DNA of 64,000 nucleotides from NCBI RefSeq assembly GCF_001610895.1, contig NZ_CP011273.1:6386001-6450000 (forward strand), in the 5' to 3' direction. Positions 50,408 to 61,138 of the stretch are shown piece by piece (positions within the stretch are counted from its first letter, which is position 1; each line of letters begins with the position of its first letter). The position numbers and the translations under genes were made by a program. The notes under the pieces are model-generated. The model was given only the letters and a program-made list of their open reading frames with translations. It ran no database searches and was not told the origin of the DNA. The DNA is from Planctomyces sp. SH-PL62 (GTDB taxonomy: Bacteria; Planctomycetota; Planctomycetia; Isosphaerales; Isosphaeraceae).

Positions 50408-51844
50408 ATGGACTTCATCAGCACGTTCGACATGTTCAAGATCGGCCTCGGCCCGTCGAGCTCCCACACGATGGGCCCCTGGGCCGCCGCGCGGCGGTTC
50501 CTCAACGTCTTGCGAGAGGCCGGGGGGGGCGGGCTCGACCGGGTCGCCCGCGTGCGCGTGGACCTGTTCGGGTCGCTGGCGAAGACGGGGAAGGGGCACG
50601 GGACGGATCTCGCCGTGCTCCTGGGCCTCTGCGACCTGGACCCGGTGACGTGCGACCCCGCGATCGTCCATCCGGCCGTCGCCGAGATCGAGTCGCTGCG
50701 GCGGCTGCCGCTGGCCGGCGGCCCTCCGATCCCGTTCGACCCCCACGAAGATTTGGTCTTCCACCGGGGCGAGGCCCTGCCGTTCCACCCCAACGCCCTG
50801 ACGTTCACAGCGACCTTCGACGACGGCTCGACCCGCGCCGAGACGTACTACTCGGTCGGCGGCGGATTCGTCGTGCAGGAGGGCGAGGAGGCATCGGGGG
50901 CCGATCGCGGGCCGACGGTCCCCTTCCCCATCGAGTCGGCCGACGACCTGCTGCGGGCCTGCCGCGAGAGCGGGCTGACGATCCCCGAAGTCGTCCTGCG
51001 CAACGAACTCTGCCGGCGCGACGACGCGGCGATCCGCGAGGGACTGGACCGGATCTGGCGTGCGATGCGGGAGTCGGCGTTCCGGGGAGCCCACGCCGAG
51101 GGGGTCCTGCCCGGGGGCTTGCAGGTCGTCCGCCGCGCGCCGAGGCTGAGCCGATCGCTGCTGGGGGCCGAGGCGGAGGAGGCCTCGCGCGACGTCGACG
51201 CCTGGATCGCGGCCATTCGAAGATCGGCGCCGGGGTTCGACGCGACGCTCAAGTGGGTCGCCTGCTTCGCCCTGGCGGTCAACGAGGAGAACGCGGCGTT
51301 CGGCCGCGTGGTGACCGCCCCCACCAACGGCGCGGCCGGGGTGATCCCCGCGGTCCTGCTCCACCGGATCGTCGCGCACGAGGGGGGCGAGGCGGCCGTC
51401 GCGCCGTTCCTGCTCACCGCCGGCGAGATCGGCGCGGTGTTCAAGAAGCGGGCGACGATCTCGGCGGCGCTGGGGGGCTGCCAGGCCGAGATCGGCGTCT
51501 CCAGCGCCATGGCCGCCGCCGGCCTGACCCAGACCCTCGGCGGCACGACCGAGCAGGTCCTCATGGCCGCCGAGATCGCCATGGAGCACCACCTGGGCCT
51601 CACCTGCGACCCGGTCGGCGGGCTGGTGCAGGTCCCCTGCATCGAGCGCAACACGATGGGCGCGATCAAGGCCATCACCGCCGCGCAGCTCGCCCTCGAA
51701 GGGGACCCGGCGCGGGCCAAGGTGAGCCTCGACGCCGTGATCCGCACGATGTGGCAGACCGCCCTCGACATGAACTCCAAGTACAAGGAGACGTCCGAAG
51801 GGGGCCTCGCCGTCCAGATCCCGGTCAACGTGATCGAGTGCTGA
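50408..51844 (+). CDS. sdaA: L-serine ammonia-lyase (iron-sulfur type)
   Basis: The 478-residue single-chain enzyme deaminates L-serine to pyruvate. It starts with [24 protein letters not shown] and contains [13 protein letters not shown] and [16 protein letters not shown]. The [4Fe-4S] cysteines lie in [38 protein letters not shown] and [10 protein letters not shown]. The active-site [13 protein letters not shown] loop is present. Length and order match the fused alpha/beta (type SdaA/SdaB) forms. It converges with a lipoprotein gene. Confidence 0.93.
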   Translation: MDFISTFDMFKIGLGPSSSHTMGPWAAARRFLNVLREAGGGGLDRVARVRVDLFGSLAKTGKGHGTDLAVLLGLCDLDPVTCDPAIVHPAVAEIESLRRLPLAGGPPIPFDPHEDLVFHRGEALPFHPNALTFTATFDDGSTRAETYYSVGGGFVVQEGEEASGADRGPTVPFPIESADDLLRACRESGLTIPEVVLRNELCRRDDAAIREGLDRIWRAMRESAFRGAHAEGVLPGGLQVVRRAPRLSRSLLGAEAEEASRDVDAWIAAIRRSAPGFDATLKWVACFALAVNEENAAFGRVVTAPTNGAAGVIPAVLLHRIVAHEGGEAAVAPFLLTAGEIGAVFKKRATISAALGGCQAEIGVSSAMAAAGLTQTLGGTTEQVLMAAEIAMEHHLGLTCDPVGGLVQVPCIERNTMGAIKAITAAQLALEGDPARAKVSLDAVIRTMWQTALDMNSKYKETSEGGLAVQIPVNVIEC

Positions 51845-51868
51845 CGAGGCGAGGCCGCGACGGGCGAG

Positions 51869-51887
51869 CCGCCCGGCGGTCGGGCGG
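51869..51887. terminator. Hairpin between converging genes
   Basis: CCGCCCG and CGGGCGG form a perfect 7-base stem around GCGGT in the 45-base gap between the serine dehydratase and the converging lipoprotein gene. There is no T-tract. It may stop transcription from both sides. Confidence 0.4.
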
Positions 51888-51889
51888 GT

Positions 51890-52381
51890 TCAGTCCAGCT
51901 TCTTCAGCCGCTCGATGACGGCCTGCTTGTCCTCGGCCTTGAGGTCGGACTGGTTCTCGATCAGTTCGACGGCCTTCTTGGCGGCCTCGGCGCGGGGGAC
52001 GCCCTGGACTGTGCCGAGGCGATCCTCCAGCGTGGCGACGACGTTCTCCAGGGTCTCGGACTCCTTGACCATCTGGCCCTTGACCGCGGCCTCCTTGCGC
52101 GAGGACTTGCCGGCCTCGTCGACGTCGGGCTGCTCGCCCTTGGCCGTCGCCGACTTGGCCGACCGCGACGCCTTGAGGGCCTTGCGGTTCTCGGGGAGGT
52201 TCTTGTAGCGGACGAGGAACTCCTGGACGAGCGTCTCGGGGGTGTGCTGCAAGGACTGGTCGAAGACCGGGGTCTCCCCCCCACAGCCCTGGAGGGCGAC
52301 CGTCGCGAGGATGGTGAGGAATGAGGAGAGGGCGGCGATCGCCAGGTTGGCGCGCGGCGAGGAGAGGGTGATTCGATTCAT
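51890..52381 (-). CDS. Small lipoprotein (DUF1559 partner 3)
   Basis: The 163-residue protein starts at ATG 52381. It has a long leader ending in the lipobox LQGC (Cys 32), then GGETPVFDQS and a lysine/glutamate-rich, strongly helical body (PENRKALKASRSAK, ESETLENVVATLEDRL, AVIERLKKLD). It is anchored to the periplasmic face. It lies 83 bases downstream of DUF1559 gene 3 and is probably co-transcribed. The same architecture recurs at two other places in the window, but with unrelated lipoprotein bodies. Function unknown. Confidence 0.72.
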   Translation of the reverse strand: MNRITLSSPRANLAIAALSSFLTILATVALQGCGGETPVFDQSLQHTPETLVQEFLVRYKNLPENRKALKASRSAKSATAKGEQPDVDEAGKSSRKEAAVKGQMVKESETLENVVATLEDRLGTVQGVPRAEAAKKAVELIENQSDLKAEDKQAVIERLKKLD

Positions 52382-52464
52382 GGCGTCATCTCGGCGGGAG
52401 GGTCCCGGCGGCCGTGCGCCGGGCCCACGTCGGGCCGGCGCGTCGAGTCCGCCGGATGGGGTCA

Positions 52465-53604
<1,140 letters not shown>

Positions 53605-54336
53605 GGTTGACTCCGTCGAATAATCGATACAAAGAAACAGGTATTGGACCGAGGCGCGGGACGGCGACGACTCGCGCCGCCGGAATCGCTCCAGTGCGGC
53701 GGGGAAGACTTCCCGAAACGCGAATTTCCCCGACGTGCTCCACCCCACGGTCGGCGCGGGTGTGCAGCGGGCCTGCAACGCCCACGGTCACGTCAATCGT
53801 TGCGATCGACCGACCGGAATGTCGAGTGAATTTGTGAAGAAGAACCATTTCTGGACGACGAAATAGTTAGGAGATGCAACGCGGCGGCGTTGCCGGCCGG
53901 GGGCGGTGATCGCCGGGGGAGGGAGGGGCGGCGAGACGCCGAGATCGGCGGTCGAAGCCTTGAGCCTGCGACTCCGTCGTCGCCCCGGAGGCCGCGTGAG
54001 TTCCGGGTTCGGAAGCCTCATCGCCGACGAGGCCGAGCGTCCGGGGGGGGCGCGACGATCCGTGCGGATGGATCGGCTCGCGCAGGACGAGGGCCGTGCC
54101 GGGGTCGGTGGGCGTGGGAATAAGCTAGCAGAAATCCGATGGGCGAATCAATCCGGCGGTGGCGACCAGGCGTCGCCGGCGATCGCTTGGATTCTGGAAC
54201 GATCGGCGTTCATGCCCATGAGAACCGGCCGTTTCGTTCCTCGCTCGCGACGGGCCCGGGCCGCGCGAACGGCTGCCTGGTGGAAGGCCCCCGGAGCCGT
54301 CCTTCGACGGGGCGGCGTCCGGGCGAGGGCGGGGGC
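53605..54336. other. Intergenic region, no supported gene
   Basis: About 730 bases lie between DUF1559 gene 3 and the HdeD gene. The part near 53830-53880 is AT-richer (GAAGAAGAACCATTTCTGG). Several overlapping open frames on both strands are Arg/Gly/Ala-rich and show no motif or ribosome-binding site. I see nothing that can be named. Confidence 0.45.
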
Positions 54337-54975
54337 TCAGGCCGAGGGCGACGGGGTCGGCGGCGGTGGGTTCGGGAGTGGGGGGAGCCGGTGGCCCAGC
54401 CGCTTCAGGCGGAGAGAGAGCATGACCCAGGTCCAGCCCGTGAAGATCATGTCGATGCCGACGAACAGGCCCACGACCCAGAGCGAGGTCTCGGGCCAGC
54501 CTTGCCAGATCAGGAGGCCCATGCCCAGTTCGAGCAAGCCGCCGACGAACACCCAGCCCCACTGCGGGAACTGATGCCAGGCCGAGACGATCGTGCGGAA
54601 GGCCCCACCCACCAGCAGGACGCACGCCAGCAAGAGCGTCACCGCCGCCATCGCCTCCAGCGGCCGGTTCAGGAATAGGACGCCCATCACCGCGTACAAG
54701 ACGCCCATCAAGAGCACCAGGAAGAACCCGCTCCATTCGCGGGTCCAGAAGGCGCCGACGAGTTGGGCCACGCCCCCCATGATGAGGAGCACGCCGATCG
54801 TCAGGACCGTCGCCAGGCTGGAGATGAACGGGGCGGCGATCGCGAACATGCCGAAGGCGACCAGGACGATCCCCAGGATCAGCAGCCAGATCCAGCGCCC
54901 CCGGATCGCCTCCAACTCGTGCCGCAACTCTCTCCGAAACCTCGCGACCTCGACGGTCCTCGCATCGGCCTGCAT
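54337..54975 (-). CDS. HdeD/DUF308 family membrane protein
   Basis: The 212-residue inner-membrane protein has six hydrophobic spans in three hairpin repeats. It begins RGRWIWLLILGIVLVAFGMF and continues VLLIMGGVAQLVGAFWTREW and VGLFVGIDMIFTGWTWVML. HdeD is linked to acid resistance at high cell density in E. coli; the role in planctomycetes is unknown. I chose ATG 54975, preceded by GAGGTGGGACC, over an ATG five codons upstream. A proline-rich C-terminal tail is unusual for the family. Confidence 0.82.
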   Translation of the reverse strand: MQADARTVEVARFRRELRHELEAIRGRWIWLLILGIVLVAFGMFAIAAPFISSLATVLTIGVLLIMGGVAQLVGAFWTREWSGFFLVLLMGVLYAVMGVLFLNRPLEAMAAVTLLLACVLLVGGAFRTIVSAWHQFPQWGWVFVGGLLELGMGLLIWQGWPETSLWVVGLFVGIDMIFTGWTWVMLSLRLKRLGHRLPPLPNPPPPTPSPSA

Positions 54976-55014
54976 GGTCCCACCTCGCAAGGGTCAAGGG
55001 CCCGGCGGTCGCCC

Positions 55015-55587
55015 TCACGCGCGGCCGCGACGCTTCCGTAAGATTCCCGCTGCAAACGTCAGGCCGCCCAGCATCAAAGCGTAGGCGGGGGGCTCGGCGA
55101 CCACCGGGGGGGCGGCGGTCCGCAGGTCCAGGACGATGAGGGACGCGGAGGTGAACGACAGGCCCGCCCAGTCCACGGCGATTCCGCTCGAATTGAACGT
55201 GACGTTCGCCGCCGAGAATCGGCCCACGTTGGACGCCGCATTGATCGCGACCCCGATGATGGAGGGCGCGTCGAGGAAGGTCAAGAGGTTGCCGTTGCGA
55301 AGTTGGAGGCCGTCGCGGTCCAGCGAGACGGGCGACGCCGACCACACGACGGGAGCGTGGAAATCATAGATGATCTGGGAGTCGGTCACGGTGACGTCGA
55401 AATAGTTGGCGAACCTCGCGTGCGCCCCCCCGTCGGCCGTAAACGTCGAAGAGGCCCCGGACTTCGTGCCGTAGGCGTAATACTGAGACGTGATCGTGCT
55501 CCCCAGGAAGCCCGCCGAGGCGGACGAGGCCGAGGTGAGGCAAGCGATCGCCGCGATCAAGATGATCCGAATCCTGGTGAAACTCAT
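55015..55587 (-). CDS. PEP-CTERM-like secreted protein 2
   Basis: The 190-residue product has a signal peptide (MSFTRIRIILIAAIACLTSA) and a Ser/Thr-rich beta body without a catalytic motif. The tail is AEPPAYALMLGGLTFAAGIL followed by RKRRGRA. The EPP-xx motif plus hydrophobic span plus basic cluster is a PEP-CTERM variant, although PEP itself is changed to EPP. AAGGAG lies seven bases before ATG 55587. It lies just upstream of the HdeD gene on the same strand. Confidence 0.65.
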   Translation of the reverse strand: MSFTRIRIILIAAIACLTSASSASAGFLGSTITSQYYAYGTKSGASSTFTADGGAHARFANYFDVTVTDSQIIYDFHAPVVWSASPVSLDRDGLQLRNGNLLTFLDAPSIIGVAINAASNVGRFSAANVTFNSSGIAVDWAGLSFTSASLIVLDLRTAAPPVVAEPPAYALMLGGLTFAAGILRKRRGRA

Positions 55588-56367
55588 GGGTCGCTCCTTG
55601 ATGATGCGGGCGATCCGCTCGCCCTTCGGCGTCATCTCGATGTCCCGATCGGGGAACGGAATCCCCTGACCGCATGCCGCCAAGCAAACCCTAGGACATC
55701 TTTGGCGACCTGGAGATCGGCCAAGCCGAAAAATCGGCGAATTCGGACCATGTGTCGTCCGGCCGAGGCATCAGAGCGGGCGGAGCAGAGGAGAGGAAGG
55801 AGGGAGGTGCGGAAGCGACGCGGGAAAAGGCGGCCGGGTCGATCGGTCGAGGGTTGGTTTGCACGACGGCTTCCGGCCTCGCGCCCCTCTCCCAGCCTTC
55901 CAGGACGCCTTCTCCCGCGGAGGGACGATGAGCGGATCGTCCCACGATGTGCCAGACGTCCGGCTATAATATTCGGAAAGCGGGTTCCGGCAAGTCGGGC
56001 GCGGACGGAGCCCCCGCGTTGGATCATCTGGAGCGGCGGATCATTTTGATGGCCATTCCAGGCTTCAACGCCAAAACCCTTCAGGCGCGATCGCTCCGCC
56101 GCCGGAGAGAGGCGGATGACCGACGAGGGCGGAGGCGTTCTCGTTCCAACACCGGGACCGCCTCCAACCCTCGCCGGCCACCCATGTAGTCGAGATCCCA
56201 CGCCCCCAGGCGACGACCTTCGCGCGACCGAGCGAAATCTCGAAACATTTCACGCACCGCGCTGGAAGTGGTCCACGCCGGACTCGAGAGCGGCGACGAT
56301 CGAGGCCAGGCTCGCGATGCCTCCCCGACCCGTCATGATCGGCCTCCGGCCGCCAACGGCGACGTCG
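55588..56367. other. Long intergenic region, no supported gene
   Basis: About 780 bases lie between two minus-strand genes. A TATAAT hexamer at 55964-55969 has no -35 partner at the right distance. Open frames are arginine-rich and unlike known families. I see no repeat of the dispersed type. Confidence 0.4.
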
Positions 56368-57672
56368 TCACCGAGGGCCTGCCTCGTGATGGAGCACGGG
56401 GCGTTTGAGGACGAGGCTGAGGATCACGGCGGCGACGAGGAGGCCGCCGGAGAGGAAGAAGGCGGCGTCGAGGCTGCCGGTGACGTCTTTCAGGTAGCCG
56501 GCGGCCTGGGGGACGAAGAACGCCACGCCCCAGCCGAGGAAGACGAAGCCGTAGTTGAAGCCCAGGTTCTTGGGGCCGAAGAAGTCGGCGGTGTAGGCGG
56601 GCATCAGGGCGAGGGCGCCGCCGTACTGCCAGTAGGCCACGCCGACGGCCAGGAACAGCAGCGTCACGCTCCCCGAGGCGATGATCGAGGGCATCAGGAA
56701 CAGGCAGGCCGCCGAGATCACGCCGTTGACCAGATACGCATTGGAGCGGCCGATCCGGTCGGAATAGACGCCCGTCCCCACCCTCCCCGAGGCGTTCACC
56801 AGCCCGCCGAACGAGGCCAGGAGCCAGGCGTTCGCCACGAAGAAGGCGATCGACCCGGCCGTCCTGTTCAGCAGCGGGGCGGCGTTGGCGATCACCAGAA
56901 GCCCGGACTGCGCCGAGCCGATGAACAGGAAGACCAGGCCGTAGAACTGCCAGGTCCGCAACATTTCGGGCGCCGTCCAGTCCACGGTCGTCAGCCTGGC
57001 CGAGGTCGTCGCGGTCGTCGCGGCGGGGCCGGGGGGGACGTAGTCGGCGGGCGGAAAGACCAGGAACCGCGAGGCGACCACCACCACCAGCGCGAACAGG
57101 AGGCCCAGGCCGATGAAGCTGCCGGAGAGCCCGTACCCGGCGATCAGGCTCTTGGCCAGCGGGGCGATGTAGATCGCCGCCGCGCCGTAGCCGCCGACGA
57201 CCAGGCCCACCACGAGCCCCCGGCGATGCGGCCCGAACCACTTCACCGCGGCCGGGGTCGCCGCCGCATAGCCGAAGCCCATGCCGATCCCCCCCAGCAC
57301 CCCGAAGCCCAGCAAGAGCCCGAGGTAAGACTTCATCAGCCCCGCCAGGATGCAGCCGGACGCCAGGAACAGGCCCCCCAGCGTCGCGCCGAAGCGGGGG
57401 CCGTAGCGGTCCTGGATCCGGCCGCCGGGGATCATCGCGAGCGCGAAGATCATGCCGCAGGCCGCATACGCCGAGGTCGCCTGGGCGTCGGTCAGATACG
57501 TCCAACCGGCGTCCAGGCCGGACATCGGCGAGCCCGGCGGGTGGGCCTCGTCGCCCACGAGGTTGGCCTTCCAGATGCTCCACGCGTAGAGGATGCCGAG
57601 GCAGAGGTTGACCGCCATCCCGGCGAACGTGACCACCCAGGCCTTCGCCGGGACCTTCGCTGCGCTCTCCAT
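56368..57672 (-). CDS. OFA-family MFS transporter
   Basis: The 434-residue protein has twelve membrane spans and belongs to the oxalate/formate antiporter branch of the MFS. Typical blocks are AWVVTFAGMAVNLCLGILYAWSIW, YGPRFGATLGGLFLASGCIL, GFGVLGGIGMGFGYAAATPAAVKWF with GPHRRGLVVGLVVGGYGAAA, and GRVGTGVYSDRIGRSNAYLV. An insertion between spans 1 and 2 holds VGDEAHPPGSPMSG. The substrate is a small carboxylate by family analogy. ATG 57672 gives the expected N-terminus. Confidence 0.85.
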   Translation of the reverse strand: MESAAKVPAKAWVVTFAGMAVNLCLGILYAWSIWKANLVGDEAHPPGSPMSGLDAGWTYLTDAQATSAYAACGMIFALAMIPGGRIQDRYGPRFGATLGGLFLASGCILAGLMKSYLGLLLGFGVLGGIGMGFGYAAATPAAVKWFGPHRRGLVVGLVVGGYGAAAIYIAPLAKSLIAGYGLSGSFIGLGLLFALVVVVASRFLVFPPADYVPPGPAATTATTSARLTTVDWTAPEMLRTWQFYGLVFLFIGSAQSGLLVIANAAPLLNRTAGSIAFFVANAWLLASFGGLVNASGRVGTGVYSDRIGRSNAYLVNGVISAACLFLMPSIIASGSVTLLFLAVGVAYWQYGGALALMPAYTADFFGPKNLGFNYGFVFLGWGVAFFVPQAAGYLKDVTGSLDAAFFLSGGLLVAAVILSLVLKRPVLHHEAGPR

Positions 57673-57869
57673 TTCGACGACGCTCCCCTCGACTTGACGA
57701 CCGAAAAGAGTCGCAGCATAGCCGGGCGGGTCGGCCGATGCAAAAGCCCCGGCCCCGCGGCGTCGCTTTGCGGGCCGACGGCCGTCGGCCCAATATCCCG
57801 GACTGCGGCCCGAATAAAGCCGGGATTACCCGGCCCCCCCACCCCGGCAGATAAGGAAGGGACCTCGCG

Positions 57870-59288
57870 ATGAGATTCATGACCGCCGCCATCCTCCTCG
57901 GCGTCGCCGCCGCCGTCGCGCCCGCGGCGCGGGCGCAGGACCCGGCGCCGCCCCCGTCCGCGGCCGAGATCGACGCCTACATCGAGAAGGCGATGCGGGA
58001 CCGCCACGTCCCCGGCCTCTCGGCGGCGGTCGTCCGCGACGGCCAGGTGGTGCTGGCCAAGGGCTACGGCCTGGCGGACGTGGAGCAGAACGTCCCGGCC
58101 ACGGTCGACACGGTCTACCAGCTCGCTTCCGTGACCAAGACGTTCACCTCGGCCGCGGTCATGCTGCTGGTGCGCGAGGGGAAGCTCGCGCTCGACGACA
58201 AGATCAACGACCGCCTGCCGGACCTGCCGGCCGTCTGGAAGGACGTGACCGTCCGCCATCTGCTGAATCACACCTCCGGGATCAAAAGCTACACCTCCGT
58301 CCCGGACTTCCAGAAGTCGCCCTGGAAGGACTATGCGCACCGCGAGCTGCTCGACCTGGTCGCGAAGGAGCCCCTGGAATTCGCGCCCGGCGAGAAGTTC
58401 GAGTACTCCAACACGGGCTACTACCTGCTCGGCATGCTCATCGAGAAGGCCTCCGGCGAGCCGTACGGGCGATTCACGGCGGCGCGCGTGTTCGAGCCGC
58501 TCGGCATGTCGCGGACGCGGCTCAACGACCTCCAGGCGATCATCCCGGGCCGCGCGCGGGGATACCGCTGGGACCGCAAGGAGCTGGAGAACGTCGCGCC
58601 CGTCAGCCCGACCCAGCCGTTCGCGGCGGGCGCGCTCGTCTCCAGCGTCTCCGACCTGATCAAGTGGGACGCGGCTCTCGCGGAGCATGAGTTGCTGGAC
58701 GAGGCGACCCTCGGATCGATGTGGACGCCCACGCGGCTCAACGGCGGGGGCGAGTCGGGCTACGGCTTCGGCTGGGAAGTCTCGAAGGTGAACGGCCGAC
58801 CGATGGTCGCCCACGGCGGCGGCATCCCGGGCTTCTCCACCCAGCTCTCGCGATTCCCGGACGACCGCCTGACCGTGATCGTCCTGACGAACGCCGAGGG
58901 GGGCCACGCCGGCGCCCTGGCCCGAGGGATCGCCGGCCGGTTCGCGCCGGGGCTCGCGCCGAAGCCCGAGGAGCCGATCACCGACGAGGACGAGGCGACC
59001 TCCCGGCGGCTTCGCGGGATGATGGAAGGGGCGACGAAGGGCGAGTTCGACCCCGACCTGTTCACGGCCGAGGCCAACGAGCGGCTCGTCCCGCGCATCA
59101 AGGACGACAAGGAACGCCTGGCGTCGTTCGGGGCCCTGAAATCGTTCGAACTCCTGGAGCGCAAGGCCGACGACGAAGGGACCCGCCTCCGCTACCGGGC
59201 GGTCTTCGAAAGCCAGCGGCTCAAGGTCTCGTTCATGCTCGACAAGGAGGGCAAGATCCGGGGCGCGGGGATCCAGCCCGAGGATTGA
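57870..59288 (+). CDS. Secreted serine hydrolase, class C beta-lactamase / DD-peptidase fold
   Basis: The 472-residue product has a signal peptide (MRFMTAAILLGVAAAVAPAA, cut after RAQ). Residues 30-375 are a beta-lactamase/transpeptidase domain with S87-V-T-K90 (nucleophile), Y179-S-N181 in EYSNTGYYLLG and the third box H315-G-G-G. A C-terminal domain of about 90 residues (DUF3471-like) follows. It may be an esterase or a D-amino-peptide hydrolase. True beta-lactamase activity cannot be inferred. RBS-like AAGGAAGGG precedes ATG 57870. Confidence 0.87.
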   Translation: MRFMTAAILLGVAAAVAPAARAQDPAPPPSAAEIDAYIEKAMRDRHVPGLSAAVVRDGQVVLAKGYGLADVEQNVPATVDTVYQLASVTKTFTSAAVMLLVREGKLALDDKINDRLPDLPAVWKDVTVRHLLNHTSGIKSYTSVPDFQKSPWKDYAHRELLDLVAKEPLEFAPGEKFEYSNTGYYLLGMLIEKASGEPYGRFTAARVFEPLGMSRTRLNDLQAIIPGRARGYRWDRKELENVAPVSPTQPFAAGALVSSVSDLIKWDAALAEHELLDEATLGSMWTPTRLNGGGESGYGFGWEVSKVNGRPMVAHGGGIPGFSTQLSRFPDDRLTVIVLTNAEGGHAGALARGIAGRFAPGLAPKPEEPITDEDEATSRRLRGMMEGATKGEFDPDLFTAEANERLVPRIKDDKERLASFGALKSFELLERKADDEGTRLRYRAVFESQRLKVSFMLDKEGKIRGAGIQPED

Positions 59289-59473
59289 GGCCGGCCCTCC
59301 GGAGAGACGCCCGCTTGAGGGAGGCGGGCGGAGTGCTTATGATCGTTCGCGGTGCGAGGGTTCGAGAGTTCGCGGCGTACGACTCGGTTCGTGCGGGCGC
59401 GGCCCCGGAATTTCGATTCGACGGGAAGCACGCGAGGCAGCCCGGGTTCATCCGTGCGCGGAGACGGCAGACG

Positions 59474-60979
59474 ATGGCGAAGACGACGGATTACCTGGCG
59501 CTGGACCTGGGCGCCGAGAGCGGACGTGGGATGCTGGGGCGGTTCGACGGCGACCGCCTGGGGCTGGAGGAGATCCACCGTTTCCCCAACGGCCCCGTGC
59601 GGATGCTCGACACCCTCTACTGGGACCTCCCCCGCCTTTTCGACGAGATGAAGGACGCGATCCGCAAGACGGCCGCGTCGAAGGCCTCGCTCGACGCCAT
59701 CGGCGTCGACACCTGGGGCGTCGACTTCGCCCTGATCGGCCGCAACGACACCCTGCTGGGCAACCCGGTCCACTACCGCGACCCCCGCACCGACGGCATG
59801 CTCGACCTGGCCTTCTCCAAGATCGCCAGGGAGCGGATCTACGAGATCACCGGCCTCCAGTTCCTGCCGTTCAACACCGTCTATCAGCTCCTGGCGCTCA
59901 AGGCGGCCGGCTCGCCCCTGCTGGACGTGGCCGAGACGATGCTGATGGTGCCCGACGTCCTGGGCTGGCTCCTCACCGGCGAACGCGCCGCCGAGCGCAC
60001 CGACTCGTCGACGACCCAGCTCCTCGACCCCCGCACCGGCGAGTGGTCGGACGAGATCTGCACGGCGCTGGGGCTCTCGCGGTCGATCCTGCCGAACCTG
60101 ATCGACCCCGGCAGCGAGCTGGGGATGCTGCGGGCCTCGGTGGCCGAGGAAGTCGGCCTGGCGAAGCCGGTCACCGTGATCGCCCCGCCGACGCACGACA
60201 CCGCCAGCGCCGTCGTCGCCGTGCCGACCGCCAGCGCGACCGTCGGGACCGACTCGCCCCCGGACTGGTGCTACCTCAGCTCCGGCACCTGGTCGCTCCT
60301 GGGCGTCGAGGTCCCCCGGCCCGTCATCAACGAAGAAACCTATCGCTACAACTTCACCAACGAGGGGGGCGTCCTGGGGACGACCCGGCTCCTCAAGAAC
60401 ATCATGGGCCTCTGGCTCGTGCAGGAGTCCCGGCGCACCTGGGCGCGGGCCGGCAACGAGATGAGCTACGAACAGCTCATGGCGATGGCCATGTCGTCCA
60501 CGCCGTTCGGCCCCCTGATCGACCCCGACGACCCGTCGTTCCTCTCCCACGGCGACATGCCGTCGCGGATCGTCGACTTCTGCCGGAAGACCGGCCAGGC
60601 GGCCCCGGAGTCCGAGGGCGCCCTGATCCGCACCTGCCTGGAAAGCCTGGCGCTGAAGTACCGCTGGACGATCGAGCGGCTGGAGGCGATCTGCAAGACG
60701 CGGATCAAGACCATCCACATCGTCGGCGGCGGCTCCAAGAACACGCTCCTCTGCCAGTTCGCCGCCGACGCCTGCGGCCGTCCCGTCCACGCCGGCCCCG
60801 TCGAGGCCACCGCCATCGGCAACATCCTCATGCAGGCCCTGGGCCGCAAACGCATCGGCTCGCTCCAGGAGCTCCGCGCCATCGTCGCCCGCTCCTTCCC
60901 CGTCACCGTCTACGAGCCCCGCAACACCCGGGCCTGGGACGACGCCGACGGCCGGTTCCAGGAACTGGTCAAGTCCTGA
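59474..60979 (+). CDS. rhaB: Rhamnulokinase
   Basis: This FGGY-family kinase phosphorylates L-rhamnulose for rhamnose breakdown. The 501-residue protein begins MAKTTDYLALDLGAESGRGM (phosphate-binding loop) and has IGVDTWGVDFALI, NPVHYRDPRTDGM, FLPFNTVYQLLAL, PPTHDTASAVVAVP, YLSSGTWSLLG and IVGGGSKNTLLCQFAADA. I chose ATG 59474 because the family domain starts there. The frame is open upstream, but those residues are unlike it. No rhaA, rhaD or regulator gene is adjacent. Confidence 0.92.
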   Translation: MAKTTDYLALDLGAESGRGMLGRFDGDRLGLEEIHRFPNGPVRMLDTLYWDLPRLFDEMKDAIRKTAASKASLDAIGVDTWGVDFALIGRNDTLLGNPVHYRDPRTDGMLDLAFSKIARERIYEITGLQFLPFNTVYQLLALKAAGSPLLDVAETMLMVPDVLGWLLTGERAAERTDSSTTQLLDPRTGEWSDEICTALGLSRSILPNLIDPGSELGMLRASVAEEVGLAKPVTVIAPPTHDTASAVVAVPTASATVGTDSPPDWCYLSSGTWSLLGVEVPRPVINEETYRYNFTNEGGVLGTTRLLKNIMGLWLVQESRRTWARAGNEMSYEQLMAMAMSSTPFGPLIDPDDPSFLSHGDMPSRIVDFCRKTGQAAPESEGALIRTCLESLALKYRWTIERLEAICKTRIKTIHIVGGGSKNTLLCQFAADACGRPVHAGPVEATAIGNILMQALGRKRIGSLQELRAIVARSFPVTVYEPRNTRAWDDADGRFQELVKS

Positions 60980-60991
60980 CGGACCGACGAT

Positions 60992-61013
60992 AGCCGTCGC
61001 GAGGGGGGAAGGC
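60992..61013. repeat. Dispersed palindrome, fragment copy 5
   Basis: AGCCGTCGCGAGGGGGGAAG joins the outermost lead-in of the repeat (CCGTCGCGA) directly to its other end (GGGGGGAAGG), as if the whole interior had been lost. It lies shortly after the rhamnulokinase stop codon. Confidence 0.4.
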
Positions 61014-61138
61014 ATTTGGGCGGCGGCCTATCGGGCTCGCCGCCCCGCCGGCCCGGCTTGACACTCCGACGGCGATCCCGGATCATCTCGACCTCGCGTG
61101 AAGGAATGCGCAAGCTGTTGAGGTGAGGGGGCTTTGGG

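Noticed and set aside
53906-54574. Open frame of 222 codons on the plus strand
   Set aside because: Composition is that of antisense to the HdeD gene over its second half. There is no ribosome-binding site and no motif.
55950-55985. TATAAT hexamer at 55964-55969 as a promoter
   Set aside because: No -35 hexamer lies at 16-18 bases, and no gene lies downstream on that strand within 1.8 kb.
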